Shown here: piece after piece, positions 16,583 to 25,717 of the stretch
How positions within the stretch are numbered: position 1 is the first letter of the stretch
Layout of the letters: each line of letters starts with the position of its first letter
NCBI RefSeq assembly: GCF_041435355.1
Contig: NZ_CP108444.1
Location: 410,643-474,642 of the forward strand
Direction of reading: 5' to 3'
Length of the DNA: 64,000 nucleotides
Source: Streptomyces sp. NBC_01276
GTDB taxonomy: Bacteria > Actinomycetota > Actinomycetes > Streptomycetales > Streptomycetaceae
Notes under the pieces: model-generated
Told to the model about the DNA's origin: nothing
Database searches by the model: none
The model's input: only the letters and a program-made list of their open reading frames with translations
Made by a program: the position numbers and the translations under genes

Positions 16583-17533
16583 TCAGACGGGGGTGGGGGC
16601 GAGGGCGGCGAGCGTCCCGGCCAGGCCCTCGGCGGTGTGCGTGGCGTGGATCCGGGCCTCGGGCAGGATGCGGCGGACCAGCCCGCCGAGCACCTGTCCG
16701 GGGCCCACCTCCACGAACCGGTGGGTGCCCGAGGCAGCGAGCGTCCCGACGGCCTGGGTCCAGCGCACCGGGGTGGTGAGCTGGCTGCGCAGGGCGACGA
16801 CGGCCTCGGTGGCGGTGGCCACCCATCCGCCGGTGACACCGGAGACGAGCGGCACGGCCGGATCGCGGAACTCCGTGGCGATCAGCGTCTCGGTGAACTC
16901 CGCCTCGGCCTCGCGCAGCAGGCTGGAGTGGAAGGGGCCGCCCGTGCGCAGCCAGGTCACCCGGGCCCCGGCCGCGCCGGCCGCCTCCGCGACGTGGGCC
17001 ACCGCCTGCGCCTCCCCGGAGACCACGGTCTGGCGGGGTCCGTTGTCCCCGGCCACCTCCACCACGCGGGAGGTGGCCGCGCGGGCCTCGGCGCACAGTC
17101 GCGCCAGGTCCGCGCGGCCCGGACCGCTGACGGCGACCGTGGAGCTGCCGATGCGGTCCCCGACCGTGGCGACGAGTTCGCTGCGCAGCCGGACGAGCCA
17201 CAGCGCCTCGGTCCACTCCAGGACGCCCGCCGCCACCAGCGCCGCGTACTCGCCGAGGCTGTGCCCGACGACCGCGTCCGGCTCCACGCCCTCGCCGCGC
17301 AGCACCTCCAGTACGGCCAGGCTCGTCAGGAAGACGGCCGGCTGGGCCACCGCCGGATCCTCGAACGCCCGGGCGGAGCCGTCCCGCAGGAGTTGCGAGA
17401 GCGGGATGCCGAGGATGTCGTCGGCGGTGCGGTAGTACGTGGCGGCGAGGTCCGGCCGCAGGGCGAGCAGCTCCGCTGCCGGACCGGCGTGGGCGGATCC
17501 CTGTCCCGGGAAGACGAAGGCGGTGCGGGTCAT
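16583..17533 (-). CDS. Malonyl-CoA:ACP acyltransferase
   Basis: A 316-residue FabD-type acyltransferase. It shows FVFPGQGSA at the N-terminus, the GHSLGE nucleophile elbow, the VAGDNGPRQTVVSG region and the GGPFHSSLL His motif. It loads extender units (normally malonyl) on ACPs. It starts 5 bases after the PPTase stop in the same operon. Most type II PKS clusters borrow the fatty-acid enzyme, so a private copy with its own ACP suggests a dedicated starter or extender route. Confidence 0.93.
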   Translation of the reverse strand: MTRTAFVFPGQGSAHAGPAAELLALRPDLAATYYRTADDILGIPLSQLLRDGSARAFEDPAVAQPAVFLTSLAVLEVLRGEGVEPDAVVGHSLGEYAALVAAGVLEWTEALWLVRLRSELVATVGDRIGSSTVAVSGPGRADLARLCAEARAATSRVVEVAGDNGPRQTVVSGEAQAVAHVAEAAGAAGARVTWLRTGGPFHSSLLREAEAEFTETLIATEFRDPAVPLVSGVTGGWVATATEAVVALRSQLTTPVRWTQAVGTLAASGTHRFVEVGPGQVLGGLVRRILPEARIHATHTAEGLAGTLAALAPTPV

Positions 17534-17537
17534 CCGG

Positions 17538-18383
17538 TCACGTCCCTATCTGCGGTCGGCTGGCGAGGACCGCGGGGAGCGGTCCGGGGGCGGTGGCCCC
17601 GCAGACCGCGTGGTCGGCGGAGAGCCAGTGGTCGGGCACCCACCGGACGTCGACCACCGCGGGGACCGGCCCGGTCACGGCGACCGCCGCGGCGTGGGTG
17701 GTGTCGGCGGGGACGCCGACCATGGTCCAGCCGTCGGGGTGACGGTCCTGGTCGGTGCCGAGGTAGTCCTCGGCGGGCGAACGGCTCAACCCTGTCCCGA
17801 TGCCCTTGAGGAATGCTTCCTTCCGGGTCCAGATCTGGCCGAACAGGTGCCGCCGCTCCTCGCCGGACGCCGCCTCCGCGATCTCCAGCTGCTCGTCCGG
17901 GTGCAGTGCCCTGGAGCAGATGTCGACCGTCTCCGCGCCGGGCAGCTTCTCCACGTCGACGCCCAGCGGCACGGTGGCGACACCGACCATGGCCACTCCC
18001 CCGCTGTGCGAGAGGGAGTAGTGAAGGGGCGGCGGCGGGGGCGACAGGGCGGGGCGTCCGTGCGGCTCTCCGCACCCGGGGCACGGCTCGCGCATGAAGC
18101 GGACGTCCGGGGGCGCGATGGCCGTGTACCGCCCGAGCAGGCGGCGCACCGCGACGTGCGCGGCGGCGTAGAGCAGGCCGTCCGACCTGCGGATGAAGGA
18201 GTCGGTGCGCTTGCGCTCCGACGCGTCCAGGTCGTCGAGTGCCAGGGCTTCGGCGTCCGCCCCGGTGGGGCGGCGGATCAGCCACAGGTCGACCCGGTCG
18301 GCGGACAGGGTGAACTCGGGGCGCGCGAGGTCGCGGTGGTTCACCACCGGGTTCGCGGCCGGCAGAAGGGTCGTCGTCGTCAT
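17538..18383 (-). CDS. 4'-Phosphopantetheinyl transferase, Sfp type
   Basis: A 281-residue two-repeat PPTase. The Mg2+-binding GVDVEKL and the WTRKEAFLKGIG motif are intact, with the LHYSLSHSGG segment before them. It converts apo carrier proteins to holo forms using CoA. It could serve the three ACPs here and the carrier domain of IndC, which needs an Sfp-type enzyme. Its ATG overlaps the stop of the ACP gene (ATGA). Confidence 0.94.
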   Translation of the reverse strand: MTTTTLLPAANPVVNHRDLARPEFTLSADRVDLWLIRRPTGADAEALALDDLDASERKRTDSFIRRSDGLLYAAAHVAVRRLLGRYTAIAPPDVRFMREPCPGCGEPHGRPALSPPPPPLHYSLSHSGGVAMVGVATVPLGVDVEKLPGAETVDICSRALHPDEQLEIAEAASGEERRHLFGQIWTRKEAFLKGIGTGLSRSPAEDYLGTDQDRHPDGWTMVGVPADTTHAAAVAVTGPVPAVVDVRWVPDHWLSADHAVCGATAPGPLPAVLASRPQIGT

Positions 18384-18757
18384 GCCGTCACCGCAGCCCC
18401 GTGCAGGTGGGCCTCGGGGCCGAGCTGGCCGGCGAGGCAGTCGATGAGTTCCTGCGCGCTGTTGGCCAGCAGCAGCCGCTGGAGGTTCACGTCGACGCCG
18501 AGGGTGGCCTCCATCCGGTACTGGAGCTCTATACCGGAGATCGAGCCGATCCCGAGGCAGCCCATGGGGCGGCCCGTGGTGTCGACGAGGTGCGGCTCGA
18601 TCCCGAGGATGCGGCCGAGTTCCTCACGGACGTACTGCTCCAGGATCCGGGTGCGCTCGCGCAGCCCGGCCGTGGACAGGATCGCCATGTCGGGCCGGGT
18701 CATGTGGACCAGGCCGTTGTCTGTCTCGTATGTCTGTGACATGTGGAGTGTGTTCAT
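18380..18757 (-). CDS. Acyl carrier protein (modular-PKS-like)
   Basis: A 125-residue carrier protein. LGIGSISGIELQYRMEATL aligns with the modular PKS motif LGxDSLxxVEL; Ser72 would carry the phosphopantetheine although the usual Asp is Gly. The N-terminal 30 residues are extra. ATG at 18757 has GGAAAG and overlaps the MFS stop (ATGA). It is unlike the two type II ACPs at 22.8 and 32.5 kb. Lying with PPTase and acyltransferase genes, it may form a starter-unit loading module. Confidence 0.85.
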   Translation of the reverse strand: MNTLHMSQTYETDNGLVHMTRPDMAILSTAGLRERTRILEQYVREELGRILGIEPHLVDTTGRPMGCLGIGSISGIELQYRMEATLGVDVNLQRLLLANSAQELIDCLAGQLGPEAHLHGAAVTA

Positions 18758-20232
18758 AGTGCTTTCCGGGTCGGGACGGACGGGTGTCCCCGTCCGTCCG
18801 TGGTCGGGAGTGCCGGGTCGGGAAGACGAGGGGATCCCGGCACGGGAGGGTGACGGCCGCGCGCGGGCGCCAGCCCACCGAGGGCGACGCCCGCGCCGGC
18901 CAGGCCGACGAGGGTGACCAGCCAGAGTGCGGAGCCCCGGCCGGCCGCGTACAGCGCGGACGTCAGGGCCACGGTCAGGGCCGCCCCGAGCTGTACGCAG
19001 GTCTGGTAGAGCCCGCCCCCCGCCGCCTGGAGTCCGGGCGGGAGCGAAGCGGTGGCCTGGAGGTGCAGGGCGGTGAAGGCGAGCACGAACGCGACGCCCA
19101 CGCAGGCGGTCGCGGGCAGCAGGTCGGTGTGGTGCACCGGCCCCCCGCCGGTGTGCGGGTAGAGGGCGTAGCCGAGCGGTGCGGCGGCCGCGCCCGCCGC
19201 GACGGCGCGGGCCGGGCCCAGCCGGGTGGCGATCCGCGCCGAGTGCAGGGCGCTCAGCGCGAGCGGTGCGGCGGCCGGAAGGAAGGCCACCGCGGTCTGC
19301 CAGGGGCTCCAGCCGGCCTCCCTCAGGTGGAGGGTGGCGATGAGCAGGAAGCCCACGTACGAGCCGTTGAGCGCGGCCGCCCCCAGCGCGGAGCGCAGCA
19401 GCGGCGCGTGCCGCAGCAGCGCGGTCCGCAGGAGCGGGCGCGCGGCGGTGCGTTCGGCCCGTACGAGGACGGTGGCGCACACCAGTGCCCCCGCGAACGC
19501 GAGGGCCGCGCGGTGCCGTTGCCCGGCCGGAGCGCCGAGGCCGCTGAGTCCGTCCACCAGCAGCAGGACGGTCGCGGTCAGTGCGAGCGCGGCGGTCACC
19601 GCCCGCCACCGGTCCCCGGCGGCCGGGCGGGGACCGGGCCGGTCCCGGGGTACGAGCACCAGGCCGACCGCGAACAGCAGCAGGGCGACGGGGGCCGGGA
19701 ACGCGAAGGTCCAGCGCCAGCCGGAGCCGGTGAGCAGCCCCGACAGGAGCAGGCCGGCGCAGAACCCGGCGGCGCCGAAGAAGGAGTAGAGGGACACGGC
19801 CCGGCGGCGGGCCGGGCCGTCGGGGACGGCCGCCATGACGATGGCCAGGCCCGTGGGGGCGGTCAGCGCCACGCAGCCGCCCTTGACCACGCGGGTGACG
19901 GTCAGCAGGGCCGCGCTGTCGGTCAGCGCGCCCCCGAGGGAGGCGGCGGCGAAGACGAGGAGCGCGGCGAGGAAGACCGGGCGGCGGCCGAGGTGTTCGA
20001 CGAGCCGGCCGCCGAGCAGCAGGAGCCCGCCGAAGCCCGCGGCGAACCCGCTGACGAGCCACTGCAGTTGGGGGACGGACAGTCCGAGGTCGGCGCCGAC
20101 GGACGGCAGCGCCACCAGGGTCGCGGACACCTCCAATGCGTCGACCAGCATGTTCGCGGCGAGTACGGACACCAGGGCCGACCGGGCCCGGGGCCGCTCG
20201 CCGACGGGCGGGGTTCTCGTCGGGTACTGCAT
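18754..20232 (-). CDS. MFS drug exporter (DHA2/EmrB-QacA-like)
   Basis: A protein of about 490 residues with 12-14 hydrophobic segments. LGRRPVFLAALLVFA matches the conserved MFS loop between helices 2 and 3. It is probably the export and self-resistance pump for the polyketide. The start is uncertain: ATG at 20232, GTG at 20238, or an ATG at 20295; none has a strong ribosome site. The stop overlaps the following ACP start. Confidence 0.9.
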   Translation of the reverse strand: MQYPTRTPPVGERPRARSALVSVLAANMLVDALEVSATLVALPSVGADLGLSVPQLQWLVSGFAAGFGGLLLLGGRLVEHLGRRPVFLAALLVFAAASLGGALTDSAALLTVTRVVKGGCVALTAPTGLAIVMAAVPDGPARRRAVSLYSFFGAAGFCAGLLLSGLLTGSGWRWTFAFPAPVALLLFAVGLVLVPRDRPGPRPAAGDRWRAVTAALALTATVLLLVDGLSGLGAPAGQRHRAALAFAGALVCATVLVRAERTAARPLLRTALLRHAPLLRSALGAAALNGSYVGFLLIATLHLREAGWSPWQTAVAFLPAAAPLALSALHSARIATRLGPARAVAAGAAAAPLGYALYPHTGGGPVHHTDLLPATACVGVAFVLAFTALHLQATASLPPGLQAAGGGLYQTCVQLGAALTVALTSALYAAGRGSALWLVTLVGLAGAGVALGGLAPARGRHPPVPGSPRLPDPALPTTDGRGHPSVPTRKAL

Positions 20233-20399
20233 GCTCACGTTTCGCCAGACGGTGGATACGGAGGACTCGGGAACCGCGGGAGCCATGGGCGCCACGGGAA
20301 AGGGGAGGCGGGCCGCCGGGGAGGGATCCCCGGCGGCCCGCCCCGTCGCCGGCGCGGCGCGGGGTTGCGCCGGCGGTCTTCGGGCCGACGGCGTCCGGC

Positions 20400-22769
20400 T
20401 CAGCCGAGCAGGGTGCCGCCGGTGGCGTCGACGAAGGAGCCGGTGATCCAGCGGGCCTCGTCGGTGGCGAGGAAGGCCACCACGTCGGCGACGTCATCGG
20501 GCTCGCCGACACGGTTGAAGGTGGACAGCGCCGCCATCTGTTCGACGGCTTCGGGGACGTCGAAGACCGGGTTGCCGTTGCGCGTGATGCCCGGCGCCAC
20601 CGAGTTGATGGTGATGCCGCGCGGGCCGAGGGCCTTCGCGAAGTGCAGGGCGAGCTGTTCGAGGGCTCCCTTGCTCATCGCGTAGGCGATCTCGTCCGGG
20701 TTGGCGAACCGGGTCAGGCCGGAGGAGATGTTGATGATCCGGCCGCCGTCGGGCATGTTCCGCAGCGCCCGCTGGATCAGGAAGAACGGGGCCTTCGCGT
20801 TGACCGCGAAGATCCGGTCGAACTGGTCGGGGGTGATCGCGTCCGGTCCGACCCCGCCCATCACCCCGGCGTTGTTGACCAGGATGTGCAGGTCGGTGCT
20901 GCCGGTGCGGTCCAGCAGGTCCTGTTCCAGGAGGGCGAACAGCCCGTCCACGTCCCCGGGGACCCCGAGTTCGGCCCGTACCGCGAAGGCGCGGCCGCCG
21001 TCGCGTTCGACCGAGGCGACGACCTCCCGGGCGGCCTCCCCGTCGCTGGTGTAGTGGACGGCCACGAGCGCGCCCTCCTCGGCCAGCCGGATCGCGGCCG
21101 CCCGGCCCATGCCCCGGCTCGATCCCGTGACCAGGGCCGTCCTGCCCGCGAGGCGCTCCATGCCGTTGCTCCGTTCCCGTACCGGCGCCGCCGTCGGCGC
21201 GACCTTGACCGGGTCCCGGCGGGCGGGGCGGTGCGGGGTCCGCGCCGGTTCCGCCCCGAACCACCGTTCCAGGGCGGCCGTCAGGGCGGTGTCACCCGTC
21301 CCGGCCGCGTCCGTCCCGTCGGCGCCCGGCCCGGTGTCCGACCAGACCACGTGCCCGTCGGGCCGGACCAGCAGGGCGACACCGCCGGGCAGGTCCCGCC
21401 CGTCCGCCGCCGGGGCGGACGCGGCCGTCGCGACGCGCACCCGGCCCGCCCAGGGCCCCGCGGCCGCGCGCAGCCGCGCCCCGAGGGCCTCCTCGCCCGG
21501 CGCCAGCAGCAGCAGCCCCTGGCCCTGGCGCAGCAGCTCCGCGGTGGTGGTGGCCCCCTCTTCCCCGACGAGGTCGACGGGGGGCAGCCGCAGCCCGAGC
21601 AGCGGGCCGTCGCCCGGGCCGACCTCGTAGCGGACGTCGAGGCCCGAGATCATCCCGGCCAGGTGGGTGCGGACGTCCTCGTGACCGGTCAGTTCCGCGA
21701 ACACCTCGCGGACCGCGTCGACCTCGGGTCCGCCCAGCAGCAGCAGCGCCTGTGTCCTGATGTTGCCCTGCACGGCCCGCCCGACAGCGTGCCGTTCCTC
21801 GTGGTAGCTGTCGAGGAGTGCCTCGCCGCCATGGCCCGTGACCGCGGCGGCCAGCTTCCAGCCCAGGTTGAAGGCGTCCTGGAGCCCGAGGTTGAGGGCC
21901 TGGCCGCCGACGGGCATCTGCTGGTGCGCCGCGTCCCCCGCGAGGAAGAGCCGGCCCCGGCGGTACCGGGCGGCCTGGCGGGAGGCGTCGTCGAAGGAGT
22001 TCACCCACAGCGGGGTGCCCGCGCCGATGTCCTCGCCGGTGATGCGCTTCCAGGTGTCGGCGACCTCCTCGAAGGAGGGGGCCGAGCCCCGGGGCCGCGC
22101 CCCGAACTCGTGCACCATCACCCGGGTCACCCCGTCGGGGCGGCGGGCCGCGACGACGAGTCCGCCCTCCAGCCGTTCGAAGCGGCGGGCGGGGACGTCG
22201 ATGCCCGTCACGTCGGCCCGCAGCAGCTCGCGCCCGGCGTCGGTGCCCGGGAACTCGAAGCCGCCCAGCCGGCGCACGGCGCTGTTCTCGCCGTCGCAGC
22301 CGACCGCGTACGCGGCCCGGAAGGCCAGGGCCGTGCCGTCGGGGCCGCGCACCTCGGCGAGGACCCCGTCGCCGGTGTCGGACAGCCCGGTCAGCTCGTG
22401 GCCGCGCCGCACGTCCGCGCCCAGGTCGGCGGCCCACTGCCCGAGCAGTTCCTCCAGCCGGGCCTGCGGGACCTTCCACTGCCCGGGGTGGGGGCCCGGC
22501 AGGCCGAGGCCGAAGGGGATCCCCCCGAAGTGGCCGGCCTCCTCGCCCGGTACGTCACCCAGGGCGTCCAGGAGACCCCGGCTGTCGAGGATCTCCATGG
22601 TGCGGGCGTGCAGGGTGGAGGCCCTGGATTCGGTGGTCGGCGCGGCGAGCCGGTCGAGGACCACCACGTCCGCGCCCGCGAGCCGGAGTTCCCCGGCGAG
22701 CAGCAGACCGACAGGGCCCGCGCCGACCACGATCACCTGGGATTCGGTGCAGTCCTGCTCGATGGCCAT
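20400..22769 (-). CDS. Fused FAD-dependent aromatic hydroxylase-SDR (PgaM/JadF/UrdM-like)
   Basis: A 789-residue two-domain enzyme. Residues 1-530 are a PHBH-type flavoprotein monooxygenase (VVGAGPVGLLLAGEL, a DG-type motif, LFLAGDAAHQQMPVGGQ). Residues 537-789 are an SDR reductase (TGSSRGMGRAAA, NNAGVMGG, YAMSKGA). This fusion is typical of angucycline tailoring enzymes. An internal ATG at 21161 with GGAG 7 bases upstream could yield the free reductase, as known for PgaM. It suggests the polyketide is an angucycline or a close relative. A single frame covers both domains; no frameshift. Confidence 0.92.
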   Translation of the reverse strand: MAIEQDCTESQVIVVGAGPVGLLLAGELRLAGADVVVLDRLAAPTTESRASTLHARTMEILDSRGLLDALGDVPGEEAGHFGGIPFGLGLPGPHPGQWKVPQARLEELLGQWAADLGADVRRGHELTGLSDTGDGVLAEVRGPDGTALAFRAAYAVGCDGENSAVRRLGGFEFPGTDAGRELLRADVTGIDVPARRFERLEGGLVVAARRPDGVTRVMVHEFGARPRGSAPSFEEVADTWKRITGEDIGAGTPLWVNSFDDASRQAARYRRGRLFLAGDAAHQQMPVGGQALNLGLQDAFNLGWKLAAAVTGHGGEALLDSYHEERHAVGRAVQGNIRTQALLLLGGPEVDAVREVFAELTGHEDVRTHLAGMISGLDVRYEVGPGDGPLLGLRLPPVDLVGEEGATTTAELLRQGQGLLLLAPGEEALGARLRAAAGPWAGRVRVATAASAPAADGRDLPGGVALLVRPDGHVVWSDTGPGADGTDAAGTGDTALTAALERWFGAEPARTPHRPARRDPVKVAPTAAPVRERSNGMERLAGRTALVTGSSRGMGRAAAIRLAEEGALVAVHYTSDGEAAREVVASVERDGGRAFAVRAELGVPGDVDGLFALLEQDLLDRTGSTDLHILVNNAGVMGGVGPDAITPDQFDRIFAVNAKAPFFLIQRALRNMPDGGRIINISSGLTRFANPDEIAYAMSKGALEQLALHFAKALGPRGITINSVAPGITRNGNPVFDVPEAVEQMAALSTFNRVGEPDDVADVVAFLATDEARWITGSFVDATGGTLLG
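21159..21173 (-). promoter_or_regulatory. Internal ribosome site and start for the free SDR domain
   Basis: GGAG-CAACGGC-ATG precedes residue 537 of the fusion, exactly at the start of the reductase domain (MERLAGRTALVTGSS). It would allow a separate 253-residue subunit. Confidence 0.55.
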
Positions 22770-22816
22770 GGGCGTACTCCCTCTCTTGGGCCAGGCTGTA
22801 CTGGGGACGGTCCGCG

Positions 22817-23086
22817 TCAGGCGCTGACGAGGGCCCGGAGGCTCTCGTTGACGGCCTCGACGAGCGAACGGGGGGTGCTGTGGTCGGAGAAGACGTCGTC
22901 GTCGAGGGTGATGCCGAACTCGCGCTCGATCCGCCCGCCCGTCTCCAGGAGGGCCAGCGACTCGTAGCCCAGCGACTCGAAGTCGGTGTCGAGGATGGGG
23001 CCGCCGAGGTCGACGCCCTCGTCGGCGCCCGCGCCCTCCAGGAGGATGCGCTTGAGGTCGTCGAAGGTGAACTGCTGCTTGGACAC
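22817..23086 (-). CDS. Type II PKS acyl carrier protein (minimal PKS)
   Basis: An 89-residue ACP. LGYESLALLE contains the phosphopantetheine Ser (about 43). GTG at 23086 is preferred because AAGGGA lies 6 bases upstream; an ATG at 23101 in the same frame has a weaker site. It completes the KS-alpha/KS-beta/ACP minimal polyketide synthase and is followed by the monooxygenase-SDR fusion. Confidence 0.92.
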   Translation of the reverse strand: MSKQQFTFDDLKRILLEGAGADEGVDLGGPILDTDFESLGYESLALLETGGRIEREFGITLDDDVFSDHSTPRSLVEAVNESLRALVSA

Positions 23087-23200
23087 GGAGGGTCCCTTCA
23101 TCGGTCTTCCGCGGCCGGCCAGTCGCGGCCGCGGGGTACGGGGAGCTCCCGTCCGGGCCGGACGGGGGCGGGGTGGGCGGACGCCGGTGGGCGGCGTCCG

Positions 23201-24415
23201 TCAGTCGACGGAACGCAGCACGACCGCGGAGTTGAAGCCGCCGCGGCCGCGGGCGAGGACCAGCGCGGTCTCCACGGAGGCGGTGCGGGGCGACGCCGTG
23301 ACCAGGTCGATGTCGTAGGCGGCGGACAGGGTGACGTTGGTGGTCGGAGGGATGAGCCCCTCGCGCATGGCCAGGAGCGCCGCGGCCACGTCGACCATCC
23401 CCGCACCGGAGTTCAGCCGGCCGGTCATCGTCTTGGGCGCGGTGACCGGCACCCCCCGGGGCCCGAAGACGGCCGTGATGGCCTCGGCCTCCTCCCTGTC
23501 GAGGCGGGGGGTGCCGGCGGCGTCGGCGAAGACCACGTCGACCTCGACGGGGTGGACACCCGCGTCGGCGAGGGCCGCGTCGATGGCCCGGCGCAGACCG
23601 GGCTCGCGTCCGCTGCCCGGGCGGGGGTCGAGGGTGGAGGCGTGCCCGGCGAGTTCTCCGTGGATGGTGCGGGCCCCGCGGGCGCGGGCGCCGTCCTCGT
23701 CCTCCAGGATCAGCAGGGCCCCGCCCTCGCCCGGTACGTAGCCGGCGGCCGCCTCGTCGAAGGGCAGGTAGGCGCGCTCGGGTTCGGCGACGGTGGAGAC
23801 GAGTCCGCCGGCCAGGTGCGCGGCCCAGCCCAGGGAGCAGAGGGAGGAGTCGAACCCGCCGGCGGCGATCAGCCGGGTGCCCTTGCGGAGCTGGCGCCGG
23901 GCGTGGGCGAGGGCGTCGAGCCCGCCCGACTGTTCGCCGACGACGACGCCGGCGGGGCCGCGCAGGTCGTGGCGGACGGAGATCTGCCCGCTGTTGACGG
24001 CGTAGAACCAGGCGAAGGACTGGTAGGCGCTGACGTGTTTGGCGCCGCGGCTCCAGAGGTTGTGCAGCTCCCGCTCGCCGAACTCCATGCCCCCGGAACC
24101 GGCCGCGGTGACCACGCCCATGTCGCAGGGGTGGATGTCCCCCGGTGCCAGGCCCGCGTCGGCGAAGGCGCAGTCTGCGGCGACGAGGGCGAGCTGGGTG
24201 ACCCGGTCGGTCTGCGGGACGAGGCGTCCCGGCAGGTGCTCGGCGGGGTCGAAGCCGTGGATCTCCCCGGCCAGCCGGGCGGGGTAGGAGGAGGCGTCGA
24301 AGCGGGTCACGGGCGCGATGGCGTTCTTGCCGACCCGGGTCGCCGCCCAGAAGTCCTCCACCCCGAGCCCGCTGGGGGCGGCCACTCCGATACCGGTGAC
24401 CAGGGTCCTGCTCAT
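23201..24415 (-). CDS. Ketosynthase beta / chain length factor
   Basis: A 404-residue KS-fold protein. GVVVGEQSGGLDA has Gln162 in place of the catalytic Cys, the defining feature of chain length factors. It pairs with KS-alpha to set chain length and generate the primer by decarboxylation. ATG at 24415 overlaps the KS-alpha stop (ATGA), keeping the subunits equimolar. Chain length cannot be read from sequence here. Confidence 0.95.
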   Translation of the reverse strand: MSRTLVTGIGVAAPSGLGVEDFWAATRVGKNAIAPVTRFDASSYPARLAGEIHGFDPAEHLPGRLVPQTDRVTQLALVAADCAFADAGLAPGDIHPCDMGVVTAAGSGGMEFGERELHNLWSRGAKHVSAYQSFAWFYAVNSGQISVRHDLRGPAGVVVGEQSGGLDALAHARRQLRKGTRLIAAGGFDSSLCSLGWAAHLAGGLVSTVAEPERAYLPFDEAAAGYVPGEGGALLILEDEDGARARGARTIHGELAGHASTLDPRPGSGREPGLRRAIDAALADAGVHPVEVDVVFADAAGTPRLDREEAEAITAVFGPRGVPVTAPKTMTGRLNSGAGMVDVAAALLAMREGLIPPTTNVTLSAAYDIDLVTASPRTASVETALVLARGRGGFNSAVVLRSVD

Positions 24416-25680
24416 GCGGTCCTCCTGTCGGGGCGGGCCAGCACCATCGCGCTCTGGAACCCGCCGAACCCGCTGCCGACGGTCAGGACGGCATCGGTAC
24501 GGTGATCCCGGGCGACGAGCGGAACGTAGTCGAGGTCGCACTCGGGGTCCCGGGTGCGCAGGTTGGCGGTGGGCGGCACCACGTGGTGCTCCATCGCGAG
24601 GACGGACGCGGCGATCTCCATGGAGCCGATGGAGCCGAGCGAGTGCCCGATCATCGACTTCACCGAGCTGATCGGGGTCCGGTAGGCGTGCCGGCCGAGG
24701 GCCAGCTTGTACGCGGCGGTCTCGTGGCGGTCGTTCTGCCGGGTGCCGGAGCCGTGCGCGTTGACGTAGTCGAGGTCGGAGGGGCAGAGCCGGGCCTCGT
24801 CGAGCGCCACCGTGACGGCCTCCGCCAGTTCGCGGCCGTCGGGGCGCAGCCCGGTCATGTGGTGGGCACTGGACCGGGAGGCGTGGCCGGCGATCTCGGC
24901 GTAGAGGTGCGCGCCGCGCCGACGGGCGCTCTCCAGCTCCTCCAGGACGAAGACGGCCGCGCCCTCGCCGAGGACGAACCCCTTGCGGGTGGCGTCGAAG
25001 GGCCGGGAGGCGGCTTCGGGCCGGTCGTCGTAGGAGGTCGTGGCCTTGACCGCGTCGAAGGCCGCCAGGATGAGCGGGGTGATCGGGGCGTCGGTGGCTC
25101 CGGTGACCATGATGTCGGCGACGCCCTCGCGGATCAGGTCGGCCGCGTGGGCGACGGCGTCGATCCCGGAGGTGCAGCCGGTGGAGACCACCGTGGCCGG
25201 TCCCTCGGCCGCGGCGGCCCAGGCCAGTTCGGCCGCGAAGGAACTGGGCACGAACTGTTCGTACAGGTGCTCCGGCGCCCGGGTGTGGTCGACCTGGGCG
25301 AGGCGGCCGTCGTCGCCGGCCACCCGGTAGGCGCGGTCGAGTCCGCCGATCGCGCCGACGGCGGTGCCGACGCTGACCCCGGTGCGGTGGGGGTCGAGCG
25401 CGGCGAGGTCGAGGCCGCTGTCGGCGAGCGCCTCGCGCGCCGCGACCACGCCGAACTGGGCGGCCCGGTCCATGCGGTGGACCTCCTGCGGGGTCAGCCC
25501 GTGCAGGAGCGGGTCGAAGTCGGCCTCGGCGGCCACCTTGGTCCGGAAGCCGGAGGGGTCGAAGCGGGTGATCCCGCGCGTCGCCGTGCGCCCCGAACTG
25601 AGCAGGCTCCAGAAATCGCGGGTGCCGATTCCTCCCGGCGCCAGCACCCCGAGCCCCGTGATCACTACCCGGCGAGCCAC
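24412..25680 (-). CDS. Ketosynthase alpha of type II polyketide synthase
   Basis: A 422-residue beta-ketoacyl synthase. The active site is VVSTGCTSGID (Cys169), with the two His motifs NAHGSGTRQND and GHSLGS. With the chain length factor and the ACP it builds the poly-beta-ketone. The start is a GTG with GGGAGG upstream. The order cyclase-KS-alpha-KS-beta-ACP is the normal aromatic polyketide order. Confidence 0.96.
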   Translation of the reverse strand: MARRVVITGLGVLAPGGIGTRDFWSLLSSGRTATRGITRFDPSGFRTKVAAEADFDPLLHGLTPQEVHRMDRAAQFGVVAAREALADSGLDLAALDPHRTGVSVGTAVGAIGGLDRAYRVAGDDGRLAQVDHTRAPEHLYEQFVPSSFAAELAWAAAAEGPATVVSTGCTSGIDAVAHAADLIREGVADIMVTGATDAPITPLILAAFDAVKATTSYDDRPEAASRPFDATRKGFVLGEGAAVFVLEELESARRRGAHLYAEIAGHASRSSAHHMTGLRPDGRELAEAVTVALDEARLCPSDLDYVNAHGSGTRQNDRHETAAYKLALGRHAYRTPISSVKSMIGHSLGSIGSMEIAASVLAMEHHVVPPTANLRTRDPECDLDYVPLVARDHRTDAVLTVGSGFGGFQSAMVLARPDRRTA

Positions 25681-25717
25681 CGGTGCGGCCCTCCCCTCGT
25701 GTCGGCCCGGCCGGTGC

